64,000 nt of DNA from a virus. Under the pieces are notes generated by a model, which was not told the origin of the DNA, did no database searches, and was given only the letters and a program-made list of their open reading frames with translations. This document shows, in pieces, positions 49,689 through 57,574 of the stretch. Location: positions 1-64,000 of IMG/VR virus record IMGVR_UViG_3300037137_001027; one strand, written 5' to 3'. Made by a program: the position numbers and the translations under genes. Position 1 is the first letter of the stretch. Each line of letters starts with the position of its first letter.

Positions 49689-49704
49689 ATTGAGGTTGTA
49701 CTAA
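49689..49704 (+). promoter_or_regulatory. GTACTAA element copy 19
   Basis: ATTGAGGTTGTACTAA, then TCGAGGTC and the ATG: 8-base spacing. Confidence 0.8.
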
Positions 49705-49712
49705 TCGAGGTC

Positions 49713-50024
49713 ATGATGGCTGAAAAGAAAGACTTCATGGGCGTCTATAAGAAGCGATACAACCCCACCAAAGAGGGCTATGGTAACGCTACCGAATGGA
49801 ACAGCGCATTCAGCGCTCGCATGGGCAGGGATGAAGCTAAGAAGACTCTTGGCGACACTGATCCCCTGGAAGCGCTTGAACTAACTGGCAAACCTACTTG
49901 GGAAGAAATCAAGACACAATATCGTAAGCTGGCAATGCGGTATCACCCTGACCGTGGCGGCGATGCTGTGATGTTCAAAAAGGTTCAGGCAGCTTACGAA
50001 CTACTGGAGGAGCAATACACATGA
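49713..50024 (+). CDS. J-domain (DnaJ-like) protein
   Basis: 103 residues. The C-terminal 60 form a J-domain: ALELTGKPTWEEIKTQYRKLAMRYHPDRGGD..MFKKVQAAYELLEEQ, with the HPD motif intact. No zinc or substrate-binding domain. Probably recruits host DnaK, as J-domain proteins do. Leaderless-type start. Confidence 0.85.
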   Translation: MMAEKKDFMGVYKKRYNPTKEGYGNATEWNSAFSARMGRDEAKKTLGDTDPLEALELTGKPTWEEIKTQYRKLAMRYHPDRGGDAVMFKKVQAAYELLEEQYT

Positions 50025-50242
50025 AATTGTTTCTTTATGATACTAAACGCCAACAGGTTACTGCCCAAAAAGATATGGGTAATTTAACCGAGAAAGATGT
50101 TGCTTTGGTTAATACTGTCTTGGAGTTTCTTCAAGATAATCTTGTCACCGATGGCCGATATAAGAATCTGACCTTGGCGGAAAGTATCGACGTAATTTAC
50201 GACGATGGTGAGCCACAGTTGGTAATCCGTGATGTACAATAA
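50021..50242 (+). CDS. Small hypothetical protein
   Basis: 73 residues, ATGA-coupled to the J-domain gene. Alpha/beta. No family. Confidence 0.6.
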   Translation: MKLFLYDTKRQQVTAQKDMGNLTEKDVALVNTVLEFLQDNLVTDGRYKNLTLAESIDVIYDDGEPQLVIRDVQ

Positions 50243-50255
50243 GGAGAGGAACAAA

Positions 50256-50498
50256 ATGGCTAATGCACTCGTTCTGCGGCGTGATGAAGTTCTCCCTGAC
50301 AATAATTTGTGGGAAAATAGGTTTGAAATTCATTCCGCCACTTCCGACCGCGTTTATATCGTGGCTCAGAACAAAGCAAGGCGGCATTGGGCTTGTTCCT
50401 GCCCTGGCTGGCGGCGGCACAGGAATTGCAAGCATCTGGATTGCCTGCGGCTCCCGAACTACGAAAAGCCGCATGAAGTTGTTCTACAATTGAGGTAA
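50256..50498 (+). CDS. SWIM zinc-finger protein
   Basis: 80 residues from the ATG at 50256 (aaggagagg upstream). WACSCPGWRRHRNCKHLDCL is a SWIM zinc finger (CxC...CxH). Short like the other SWIM gene at 31360. Probably nucleic-acid or protein binding. Confidence 0.75.
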   Translation: MANALVLRRDEVLPDNNLWENRFEIHSATSDRVYIVAQNKARRHWACSCPGWRRHRNCKHLDCLRLPNYEKPHEVVLQLR

Positions 50499-50501
50499 AA
50501 A

Positions 50502-50768
50502 ATGCACTGCACATTTAGTACCAATATCGACTGCATGAAGCGGTTTATGGGTAACATTTCTGGTCTACCCATCGAACCGTCTGTGGGCGATTTAGTTCGC
50601 GTCTGGAAAGATTCGGAATTAGAAGTGTATTTGCAAGTGGTGGCACGGACCTGGACCTTTACAAATGGCTCAGACCCGCACCTTACTTGCGAACTACATT
50701 TGCCTAAACATAATTGGGAGTCCTTGGCCCATTTCATCAAGGTAATGGGCGAGCATAACATCCGATGA
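50502..50768 (+). CDS. Small hypothetical protein
   Basis: 88 residues; beta-rich middle (VGDLVRVWKDSELEVYLQVV), resembling a small SH3-like barrel. Starts 3 bases after the SWIM gene. Confidence 0.6.
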   Translation: MHCTFSTNIDCMKRFMGNISGLPIEPSVGDLVRVWKDSELEVYLQVVARTWTFTNGSDPHLTCELHLPKHNWESLAHFIKVMGEHNIR

Positions 50769-50833
50769 ACACGGTGAGCGGGCAACGGAGGTATAAGCAG
50801 CGCCGCAATACCCACGGTGAGCGGTTGCTGTAG
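50765..50833 (+). CDS. Possible mini-ORF, 22 residues
   Basis: ATGA overlap with the upstream gene; Arg-rich (MNTVSGQRRYKQRRNTHGE). Too short for confidence; the following 30 bases are non-coding up to element copy 20. Confidence 0.3.
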   Translation: MNTVSGQRRYKQRRNTHGERLL

Positions 50834-50863
50834 ACTTATACCCCGCCCCGCAATACCCGCATA

Positions 50864-50879
50864 ATTGCGGTTGTACTAA
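50864..50879 (+). promoter_or_regulatory. GTACTAA element copy 20
   Basis: ATTGCGGTTGTACTAA; next start 35 bases downstream (an ATG also lies at +23). Confidence 0.8.
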
Positions 50880-50914
50880 TCGTGGTATAGAACACTAGAA
50901 CAATGGAGATTACC

Positions 50915-51328
50915 ATGATTCCTGAAGCACTGGAAAAGCGAAACAACGTCCTGTTTGAAAAGCTGGTTCCTGGGCAGGGCCAATGCGATACCCTGGAAGG
51001 TGAAACCCTTCGGGCCATTAACCGTATCATCTATCGCTATTACAACGATGGCGATTACTGGTTCGATGGCTATGGTTGCGAAACCGCTGGCCCCGCTGAG
51101 TCCTTCCTTCGCCAGTATGGTGTAATCGACCTTCGGATTGAACTTGAAGCAAGCAATGGCACCGAAGACAAAGAGTACGAAAAGCAGCTTGCAATCATGC
51201 TGGAAAAGGTTGTCACCTATATCGAGGCGCAGACTGAATATCGTAAGAATTACCACGATATGCTGGATTGCGAACCGCGATATGAGGAGGAATACGAAGA
51301 GGAGTACGAGGAGGAATATGAAAGTTAA
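50915..51328 (+). CDS. Hypothetical protein with acidic EEEY-repeat tail
   Basis: 137 residues from the ATG at 50915 (ggag upstream). LEGETLRAINRIIYRYYNDGDYW...GYG.ETAGPA is a conserved-looking block I have seen in phage hypotheticals; function unknown. The C-terminus repeats EEEY three times. Confidence 0.6.
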   Translation: MIPEALEKRNNVLFEKLVPGQGQCDTLEGETLRAINRIIYRYYNDGDYWFDGYGCETAGPAESFLRQYGVIDLRIELEASNGTEDKEYEKQLAIMLEKVVTYIEAQTEYRKNYHDMLDCEPRYEEEYEEEYEEEYES

Positions 51329-51500
51329 AATGACCGATCTTGAAATTCAGCAATCAACAGAAGTAAAGGCAGAAGCTCTAAAAGCTATTGCTGCCCTTAA
51401 TAACCTGATTATCGCTGGCGTGCGGCACGAAAACATCACCAATGCTGATTTTCTAGTCAATACTTGGTTTGATGCCATTATTGGCGAGGAGGAACGATAA
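51318..51500 (+). CDS. Small helical hypothetical protein
   Basis: 60 residues from the ATG at 51318 (gagga upstream), overlapping the upstream tail. Helical. No family. Confidence 0.55.
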   Translation: MKVKMTDLEIQQSTEVKAEALKAIAALNNLIIAGVRHENITNADFLVNTWFDAIIGEEER

Positions 51501-51886
51501 TGCTTGTTTGGAAGAAAATTATCTGGCTCCGTGAACGTGTCTACGAACAAAAGAAGTGGATTGACCGCTGCGGTGGCAGTCTTAGTGGTTATATCGACAA
51601 CTATGGCGACCCTGGCATTCCGCCCCTAAAGGACGGCAAGCCGCATATTCTCACTGTCCCTGCTAATAAGCAGCACTTTATCGAGAATAGCCATGCCCGC
51701 GTCCCTGGCACGGATGACCAGTTCTACGCCAATTACTACGGCGAGGGTGGCACCAAGATTTATGAAGCAGACTTTAATCGCCTGAAATCCTGGTACACCG
51801 AACTCAGTGAATTGCAAATCCATAACTTCGCTGCTCGCCAGAAGGCAGACGAAATGGAAAAGAAAGGCGTCAAGGTAAGAGAGTAA
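51500..51886 (+). CDS. Hypothetical protein
   Basis: 128 residues, TAATG-coupled. Mixed alpha/beta with a helical C-terminus. Its TAA opens element copy 21. Confidence 0.6.
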   Translation: MLVWKKIIWLRERVYEQKKWIDRCGGSLSGYIDNYGDPGIPPLKDGKPHILTVPANKQHFIENSHARVPGTDDQFYANYYGEGGTKIYEADFNRLKSWYTELSELQIHNFAARQKADEMEKKGVKVRE

Positions 51887-51901
51887 TTGCGGTTGTACTA
51901 A
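51886..51901 (+). promoter_or_regulatory. GTACTAA element copy 21
   Basis: ATTGCGGTTGTACTAA; upstream TAA overlaps it; next ATG 24 bases downstream with aaaggag. Confidence 0.8.
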
Positions 51902-51925
51902 ACAGAGCAACAAAGGAGAAATAAA

Positions 51926-52438
51926 ATGCCGCGAACCGACCCGATCACTGGTTGCTCAGTTATGACCTTCCCTGAATTCATCCACGGTGAAGCAGAACGG
52001 GAAGGCAAGGAACCACACGAAATCATGGATGAAATCGTCCAGAGTATCGAAGACGATAATGAAAAAATGCGGCAAGAATACCGCACCAATGCCCTCAAGT
52101 ATATCCAAGATGAAGCAAAGGAATTGCTCCACGGTTGGACCGAAGATGCCAAACATAACGGCCAAGTCGATAAATTCAATCGCTTTGATTTCAAGACTGA
52201 CCAGTATATCCACGAAACCCGTGTCTATGACGCTGGCCCCCGCCCGCCACAACCTATTGCCGTGATTGAAGTTGTGGACGTTGATTTCAAGCAGACTTTT
52301 CGTAGTTCGGGGTCCAAGATTGTCGCCAAGTGCGCGGCAGACGACGGCAAGGAATACACTTACACTCTGACCCGTAGTGACTGGTCTGGTTCATTCTATG
52401 AACCGCCAGATTGCGATGTTGAATTGACGTGGGAGTAA
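51926..52438 (+). CDS. Hypothetical protein
   Basis: 170 residues. Helical N-terminal half (EIMDEIVQSIEDDNEKMRQE) and beta-rich C-terminal half. Last plus-strand gene before the convergent methyltransferase. No family. Confidence 0.6.
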   Translation: MPRTDPITGCSVMTFPEFIHGEAEREGKEPHEIMDEIVQSIEDDNEKMRQEYRTNALKYIQDEAKELLHGWTEDAKHNGQVDKFNRFDFKTDQYIHETRVYDAGPRPPQPIAVIEVVDVDFKQTFRSSGSKIVAKCAADDGKEYTYTLTRSDWSGSFYEPPDCDVELTWE

Positions 52439-52440
52439 TT

Positions 52441-52512
52441 ATGCCTTCATCTGAAGATTGCATTGATGCTCGAAACAATGTCCGCGAATGGGCTATTCAA
52501 GCCTTAATTTAG
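52441..52512 (+). CDS. Possible 23-residue remnant
   Basis: A short frame (MPSSEDCIDARNNVREWAIQ onward) 2 bases after the previous stop. May be the truncated start of a lost gene. Confidence 0.3.
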   Translation: MPSSEDCIDARNNVREWAIQALI

Positions 52513-52552
52513 GACTAGGACTACCAGAAGTCCCGCTCCACATTTCAATTGG

Positions 52553-53326
52553 TCACGGAGTTTTATAACTTTTGATCCTGGGAGCGATAATTTCATCAAT
52601 ATAAATGGCGCTGATTTCATTCAAAATGAAATTTCGCTTATTGAGTATGCAGGACACAGCTTCGCTCCCCGAACCGCCAAAGGGGATATAAACTAAATCG
52701 CCTTCATTGGAACTAGCCTTGATAATCCGTTCGCACAGCTTGAGGGATTTTACAGTAGGAAACGCTGATCCATCACTAAGGTAAAAGCGTTCTTTTGAAC
52801 TTTGGCTTGCTTCGGTTATATCTGCCCAAACGTCGGTGCATCTTTTGAATTTGTTCTTGCGTGGCTTGCCATCGAATCCTAAATCCTTGCGGTTTGTAGG
52901 CTCATCCAGGTATATTGGGTTCCAAATGTACTTATCGCCTTTAGCCATGAATACTAATTCTTCTCTGGAATGGACAAAACCCTTTTTCGTTCCTCTGCCC
53001 CTGCTGTTTCTTTGGGTTATCCAATTGATTACTTTGAATAAGTTGTTCTGCTCTACCCACTCGGCCAATCGAAATAGGGGGTAGCCCTTATTATAACCAA
53101 TGGTCCCCCATAGGTAGAACGTACCATTAGGCTTTAATACTTTATGGCACCCTTTGATCCAGCGCTGGCACCAAGCTAGGTATTCATCAAGGGATTTCCA
53201 AATGAAATCAAATTCGCCACATATTTCAAAATAAGGCGGATCGGCAATGACTAAATCGAATATGCTGGGTTCGCAAGAATCGAGATATTCAATGCAATCT
53301 ATGTTGTTTATTGTATTGAGTTCCAT
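52553..53326 (-). CDS. Orphan beta-class DNA methyltransferase (N6-adenine/N4-cytosine type)
   Basis: 257 residues on the minus strand. Motif IV ADPPYF (Asp29-Tyr32) near the N-terminus and motif I VYIPFGGSGSEAV near the C-terminus give the beta-class order. The middle holds the target-recognition region. DPPY is compatible with N6-adenine or N4-cytosine methylation of DNA. No restriction enzyme is adjacent, so it probably protects phage DNA or regulates. Divergent from the helicase operon. Confidence 0.85.
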   Translation of the reverse strand: MELNTINNIDCIEYLDSCEPSIFDLVIADPPYFEICGEFDFIWKSLDEYLAWCQRWIKGCHKVLKPNGTFYLWGTIGYNKGYPLFRLAEWVEQNNLFKVINWITQRNSRGRGTKKGFVHSREELVFMAKGDKYIWNPIYLDEPTNRKDLGFDGKPRKNKFKRCTDVWADITEASQSSKERFYLSDGSAFPTVKSLKLCERIIKASSNEGDLVYIPFGGSGSEAVSCILNKRNFILNEISAIYIDEIIAPRIKSYKTP

Positions 53327-53355
53327 ACCTGTTCAATAATTCAGTAATCGCGGAC

Positions 53356-53405
53356 AAAAAATACAGCAATTAGCGGCATCTGAAAAAAATACAGCAGATG
53401 CCGCT
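53356..53405. promoter_or_regulatory. Divergent control region: direct repeats and inverted repeat
   Basis: AAAAAATACAGCA occurs twice (53356-53368, 53384-53396). AGCGGCATCTG (53372-53382) pairs with CAGATGCCGCT (53395-53405), whose last base is the first base of the -35 of promoter 6. The arrangement resembles an operator between the divergent methyltransferase and helicase genes. Confidence 0.5.
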
Positions 53406-53432
53406 TTACAATCGGAAAAATCGTCGTAGAAT
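53405..53432 (+). promoter_or_regulatory. Sigma70-like early promoter 6
   Basis: TTTACA (53405-53410), 16-base spacer ending ATCGTCG, TAGAAT (53427-53432). Element copy 22 begins 7 bases after it. Confidence 0.65.
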
Positions 53433-53438
53433 AAGGTT

Positions 53439-53454
53439 ATCGCGGTTGTACTGA
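53439..53454 (+). promoter_or_regulatory. GTACTAA element copy 22 (variant)
   Basis: ATCGCGGTTGTACTGA, two mismatches. Next ATG 39 bases downstream. Confidence 0.6.
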
Positions 53455-53493
53455 ACAGGGAAGCGACACCTCATTAGGGAGAAAACTAGCTTT

Positions 53494-54369
53494 ATGTTCC
53501 AACCAAAACTGACGGTTTCATCTTCTCACAAGGCTGAAAAACTTGTGAAGATCATGGGTGGTAGCTCGTTGCCATATAGTAACAAAGGTGTTACTGTAGA
53601 TCAAGTCAAAAAGATCATGGATGGCGTTATTGCGTCATCGGGTTACATGTCGTTTGTCCTTAATGCCATGTTGGGTGGTTTGGGTGATATTAAAATCTGC
53701 ACCAAAAAGCTTGAAAAGCAGTTAAGTGACCCTGAAGCTTACGGATGGCTCCAGAAAAAGGGCGTGCAATATGTAGTTGATGGTAAGTTTAAGGGCGTAT
53801 GGACACGGCAACACGTCCTTACTATTGGCACTACTTTGTATCGCTGGTATGAGGATGAGCGCCGCAATCCGTTAATTTGGGGGACCGAGCAAGCCGCTAA
53901 AACTATCGTTTATTGCTCTGTTTTCCTCTTACTGCCTTGTATCGAATGGCTCGCCCGCCGCAGGCTAGTGATTCCTTTAGTGTTTAGTGCTAATAGGAAT
54001 AATATCACTCTCAGTGCGCAAAAAGAACTTGAATGTCTTCTGGACCTATATGAGCATGTAGAGCTTATTTTTAATGGCGAGCGCCTACCTCTCAGCTATG
54101 TTAGAAATGAAATTTTGGATAAGAATATCCGAGCGTGTTATGATAACCATAATACAGACTGGACTAATTTGGTCTTTAACCGCGAACCTTCTGCCCTGGC
54201 CCGCTTCGTTGAAAAAATCGTCCTTAATAACAAAGACGTAGATTGCACTTTCGTCCCAATTTTAGATGAGGTGCAAATTGGTTCCGCTGTCGGTGGGCTG
54301 GTTGACCGCGTGATGCAACAATTAAAACTTATTAAGTCTGACCAAGAATTAAAGGCATTGGTTTCTTAA
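53494..54369 (+). CDS. SF2-like helicase, N-terminal half (motifs I-II)
   Basis: 291 residues. NPLIWGTEQAAKTIVY is in the position of a degenerate Walker A loop (GSGKT expected), RLVIPLVFSANR resembles motif Ia, and ILDEVQIG near the C-terminus is a DExx-box. The protein stops about 30 residues later, before motif III. The remaining motifs are in the gene at 54589, so the helicase is split. Confidence 0.6.
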   Translation: MFQPKLTVSSSHKAEKLVKIMGGSSLPYSNKGVTVDQVKKIMDGVIASSGYMSFVLNAMLGGLGDIKICTKKLEKQLSDPEAYGWLQKKGVQYVVDGKFKGVWTRQHVLTIGTTLYRWYEDERRNPLIWGTEQAAKTIVYCSVFLLLPCIEWLARRRLVIPLVFSANRNNITLSAQKELECLLDLYEHVELIFNGERLPLSYVRNEILDKNIRACYDNHNTDWTNLVFNREPSALARFVEKIVLNNKDVDCTFVPILDEVQIGSAVGGLVDRVMQQLKLIKSDQELKALVS

Positions 54370-54392
54370 CCCTTTTTACGACGGAGGATTTA

Positions 54393-54569
54393 ATGTTTAT
54401 TTTCGTGTCTGCTACACCTGTCTGCCTAGTGATTGACGAAACTCACTATGGGACTGAGTATCAAGGTGCCTGCCGCTGGCTTGTTCGCCTATCGGCAGGG
54501 CGCATTCATTCAGGAATTGACGAAACTTACTATGGGATTGCGATTTTTAACGGCACAACTTTGTCCTAA
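54393..54569 (+). CDS. Short ORF with a second helicase motif III (duplicate fragment)
   Basis: 58 residues with a strong ggagga Shine-Dalgarno. FVSATP...VIDET...GACRWLVRL...IFNGTTLS parallels AVSATP...WIDET...GQWLARFNGMVLPTLS at the start of the next gene. It also contains its own 25-base direct repeat (54432-54456 and 54516-54540) encoding IDET(H/Y)YG. It looks like a partial duplication of the motif III region. Confidence 0.5.
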   Translation: MFIFVSATPVCLVIDETHYGTEYQGACRWLVRLSAGRIHSGIDETYYGIAIFNGTTLS

Positions 54570-54588
54570 CTGTAATCAAGAGGTGTAT

Positions 54589-55455
54589 ATGGCTATTCAT
54601 ATTAGGGAAATCGCTGTCTCTGCTACTCCTACTGAACAATGGACTAAGTTCAAGTATGCCCGCTGTCCATTGTGGATTGATGAAACCCAAGGTCAATGGC
54701 TCGCACGTTTTAATGGCATGGTGCTACCTACGCTCTCAGGCGTTGAGCCTACGCCGCCGACTGTCCTTGCCCTGGAAGATGAATTTCCATCGCTTCGCCC
54801 CTATCTGGCGAATTCCGAAGACAGAAAGAAGTATAATCTCTGCAATGATCCTAAATTTGCCAAAGAACTTCTATCTGTCCTTTCTGGCCTTGTAAGCAAG
54901 AATAAGAATTGCGTCTTCTTGCGACCTGATAGCCGCAAGAAAAATTGCCGCAAGCTGACCGAGATTTTAAGTGGAATGGACCAGCATATCAAGTTTGATA
55001 TGCTCACCTACTTTGGAGCGCTGGATAAGGCTCTCTTTGGTGACAGCACTAAGAATCAGATGAAGACGGTAAAGGAAGTTCTGCTTGACGGATACCGCAA
55101 TAAGGATGCTTATGCAATCTTGGTGACTGGTAGTGGTCGCAGTAAATACGGGGATTCCTTCCCGAACATCATGTCTTATCATTTTGATTTCTATAATTCT
55201 CCCTTTAATTGGGAGAGTTTGCGGCAAGCAACGATTGGCCGCTCTTGCGGATTCTTTAAGGATTCTTTCGTCTACATGCGAAAGAATCTGGTCCGTGAAT
55301 GGAATTATTATTATGCCAATGGTTGTAAGGACGACCGCGTTGATGGACGCGACCCTAGCAATCGTTCCAGGCATTATCTCAATAAACGTCGTCGTGGTCG
55401 GGCTTCGCTAACCGCTCGCATTAACTTCCAAGATTGGAGTAGCTTCAATGCGTGA
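54589..55455 (+). CDS. SF2-like helicase, C-terminal half (motifs III-VI)
   Basis: 288 residues from the ATG at 54589 (aagaggtg upstream). Motif III VSATP at residues 10-14, motif IV-like NCVFLRPDSRK, motif V-like AILVTGSGRSKYGDSFPNI and motif VI-like ESLRQATIGRSCGF. The C-terminus is basic (NKRRRGRASL). With the gene at 53494 it would form one helicase; whether the two chains associate is unknown. Confidence 0.6.
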   Translation: MAIHIREIAVSATPTEQWTKFKYARCPLWIDETQGQWLARFNGMVLPTLSGVEPTPPTVLALEDEFPSLRPYLANSEDRKKYNLCNDPKFAKELLSVLSGLVSKNKNCVFLRPDSRKKNCRKLTEILSGMDQHIKFDMLTYFGALDKALFGDSTKNQMKTVKEVLLDGYRNKDAYAILVTGSGRSKYGDSFPNIMSYHFDFYNSPFNWESLRQATIGRSCGFFKDSFVYMRKNLVREWNYYYANGCKDDRVDGRDPSNRSRHYLNKRRRGRASLTARINFQDWSSFNA

Positions 55456-56233
55456 TATTAACTCTTCTGATATTCAGACCGATTTGATTAAGGATATTCA
55501 GAAGAACTTATGGGAGAATCTGAATAATTCTAAATTTAAGCGGCTGCAAGCCCCCGCCCAAGTTGGCGCTGCTGATATGCACTTTTATAAAAAAGTGTTT
55601 CCTAACGACGTTTTGAAAGCGTTGGAGTCTACAGGCACCGTCTTTTCTTTATGGGGAACAGTAATCACGCTTAAAAAGCGTAATCGTCCTAACCAAAAGC
55701 TTTATATTGGGTGCGGTCCTGATGGCTTTGCACCTGTCGGCCTTCGGTGGTGTCGGGACGCCACGGAATGGAAGCAAACAAATAAGCAGACTCGCCAAGT
55801 GGATAAGAGAGGCAATATCCAGATTTGGCGACCGCAGATTATCGTTACCATGCGGCCACAACATCTTTATGATAAGTGGCGCAATGATTCTTATTTTACT
55901 TCCGACAATGACAAAAGTGGCGGAAGTCGTAAATTCATTACAAGCCGTATCATCGCTCAACCCGAATGGAAAGATGTTAAAATTGTGCCGCTCCAGGTAA
56001 CACTCAGGATCACTAGCCATAGTAGCCACAGCTTCCCCACAGAAGCCTTGCAATACTCTAAAGGTATTGAAACCACAGAAGAGAGTCGGCATCATCATGA
56101 TGATGAAGAGTTTCTTAAGGATTCAGATTTCAAATCAAGACTTGGCAACGAAGAAGGACATATTAACGGGATGCTGGACTACCTGCGTAAGATTAACAAG
56201 CAGTATAACGAAGAGGTTGGCGTATCATGGTAG
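55448..56233 (+). CDS. Hypothetical protein of the helicase operon
   Basis: 261 residues, overlapping the helicase C-terminal half by 8 bases. No family recognised. Beta-rich centre (KLYIGCGPDGFAPVGLRWCR), a His-rich stretch (SRHHHDDEE) and a charged C-terminus. Its tight coupling between helicase and methyltransferase-like genes suggests a shared DNA or RNA process. Confidence 0.65.
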   Translation: MRDINSSDIQTDLIKDIQKNLWENLNNSKFKRLQAPAQVGAADMHFYKKVFPNDVLKALESTGTVFSLWGTVITLKKRNRPNQKLYIGCGPDGFAPVGLRWCRDATEWKQTNKQTRQVDKRGNIQIWRPQIIVTMRPQHLYDKWRNDSYFTSDNDKSGGSRKFITSRIIAQPEWKDVKIVPLQVTLRITSHSSHSFPTEALQYSKGIETTEESRHHHDDEEFLKDSDFKSRLGNEEGHINGMLDYLRKINKQYNEEVGVSW

Positions 56234-57174
56234 ACTGGACATTACGAAACAATAAACGTTTCCAAAGAGAACAACTCTTCGTTGGCGTGCCGCCTGTCAC
56301 TAACTACCTGACCCTTCCAGGGAACCAGGCGCTTGATGTGATTGAAGGGGCAAGCGAAGGAATTCTTACTAAGGGAACGCATATCTGCGCTGCCGAACGA
56401 GATAAGGAAGCCTATAAGGAAGCCAAAATTTGGTTCCGTGACAATTGGCCTGGGACAGTAAGTTTTTTCTGTGATGATTTACACCAGCTTAAACTAGACC
56501 GTCCTTATGATCTAGTCTTTCTGGATTATTTGGGCAATATCAGTCGAAGCGGAATTACATGGATGGAATCGGAATTACAGAATAATTTGGCTCCACTGGC
56601 ACGGGTTGCTCTTACCACTCTCAAAAGTTTTCGTGGCAATAAATTCTTTGCTCATTTGTATGGTAAACTCCATCAGGAATTGCCAGCACTAATGAAAAAA
56701 GATGCTATTACCTGGAGAGATAGAGGAAGTTATCCGATAAGTATGCTAGGGTATTTGTCGGTCTATAGCGTCTTGCTAAAGACGTTTATTTTCACCAGGA
56801 ATGTTTACCATATTTCTGCTTATTTTTATGGTGAAAACACTGCATCGGTTATGATCTTTTTCACCATTGATTTTAAGGAAGGGGTCCGCTGCCTAACACC
56901 AGAAGAAATACACGCTCAGCAAATAATTAGTGGCGTTTTAGGTTGTTCTGTTTCTAAACCATTTTCAGGAGAGGTTCCAATGGCAACAGCTAGTGAGTAT
57001 GTGGATAAGTTCTTGGCCGCTCCCAAGACTTATGACAGTATGCGGGGCTTGAAAGCAAGCCTCACTAAGTTCTGTGAGAAGAAAGAGCGCGAGACTGGTA
57101 CACCCGCTCGACGTTTTCGCGCCGCTATCAAGGCGGTCATTACCCGTAAGGGTGGCGACTCAAGCAGCTTGTAA
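56227..57174 (+). CDS. Methyltransferase-like protein with basic C-terminal domain
   Basis: 315 residues. ALDVIEGASEGILTKGTHICAAERD, then FFCDDLHQLKLDRPYDLVFLDYLGN, look like the SAM-binding core of a class I methyltransferase (acidic end of beta2, D at beta3, LDYLG in place of the catalytic motif). A basic C-terminal domain of 64 residues follows an in-frame ATG (56980) with its own aggagagg, so a short isoform may be made. Last gene of the helicase operon. Confidence 0.5.
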   Translation: MVDWTLRNNKRFQREQLFVGVPPVTNYLTLPGNQALDVIEGASEGILTKGTHICAAERDKEAYKEAKIWFRDNWPGTVSFFCDDLHQLKLDRPYDLVFLDYLGNISRSGITWMESELQNNLAPLARVALTTLKSFRGNKFFAHLYGKLHQELPALMKKDAITWRDRGSYPISMLGYLSVYSVLLKTFIFTRNVYHISAYFYGENTASVMIFFTIDFKEGVRCLTPEEIHAQQIISGVLGCSVSKPFSGEVPMATASEYVDKFLAAPKTYDSMRGLKASLTKFCEKKERETGTPARRFRAAIKAVITRKGGDSSSL

Positions 57175-57189
57175 TTGGGGTTGTACTAA
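57174..57189 (+). promoter_or_regulatory. GTACTAA element copy 23
   Basis: ATTGGGGTTGTACTAA directly after the operon's TAA stop; a pseudoknot-capable leader follows. Confidence 0.75.
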
Positions 57190-57225
57190 ACGTGATGGGC
57201 AATCACGTTAAAAGGCCCATAGGAG
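57189..57225 (+). ncRNA. Possible H-type pseudoknot overlapping a ribosome-binding region
   Basis: AACGTGAT (57189-57196) pairs with ATCACGTT (57202-57209); the loop GGGC (57197-57200) can pair with GCCC (57215-57218). The Shine-Dalgarno AGGAG (57221-57225) follows at once. Folding could control translation of the gene at 57232. Candidate only. Confidence 0.4.
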
Positions 57226-57231
57226 TTTGAA

Positions 57232-57473
57232 ATGAAAAAAGACCCAATGGTTGTCCTAGAGGAACTTGTCATAAAACATGGCGTTCCTGCTGTAATTAGT
57301 GCGCTGCAAAGCGCTATAACTATGGAATAACAATTACGAAGTATTACCTATTGTAGCAGATGCTTTAGAGGAAGCTGGCTGTACAAATCAAAGTATGTTA
57401 GATCACTTTAGAAATAACAAGGAATGGACAAGGGCTGATTGGTATGTGAGGAAACTTAATTAACGAAGAACTG
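57232..57473 (+). pseudogene. Frameshifted small gene (ADALEEAGC-type protein)
   Basis: The ATG frame runs 32 codons (MKKDPMVVLEELVIKHGVPA...) and stops at 57328-57330. A +1 shift just before the stop joins WNNNYEVLPIVADALEEAGC and a tail ending ADWYVRKLN, stop 57471-57473. The joined sequence matches a small-protein pattern (LV..HGV....AL...ADALEEAGC....L.H.R) I associate with Planctomycetes. Either a real mutation, programmed shift, or an indel error. Confidence 0.6.
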
Positions 57474-57514
57474 CCCGAAGCACTCACTGAATATGAAACC
57501 GAGATTACTGAGTA

Positions 57515-57530
57515 ATTGAGGTTGTACTAA
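57515..57530 (+). promoter_or_regulatory. GTACTAA element copy 24
   Basis: ATTGAGGTTGTACTAA; next start 44 bases downstream. Confidence 0.8.
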
Positions 57531-57574
57531 TCAGGGCAGAACAAGTCACCTAACTCTTAATGGAGAATAGAACA

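Noticed and set aside
54433-54588. An upstream extension of the helicase C-terminal gene (start at 54433)
   Set aside because: That stretch is the out-of-frame reading of the duplicated motif III ORF; the ATG at 54589 has its own Shine-Dalgarno and begins the helicase-like sequence.
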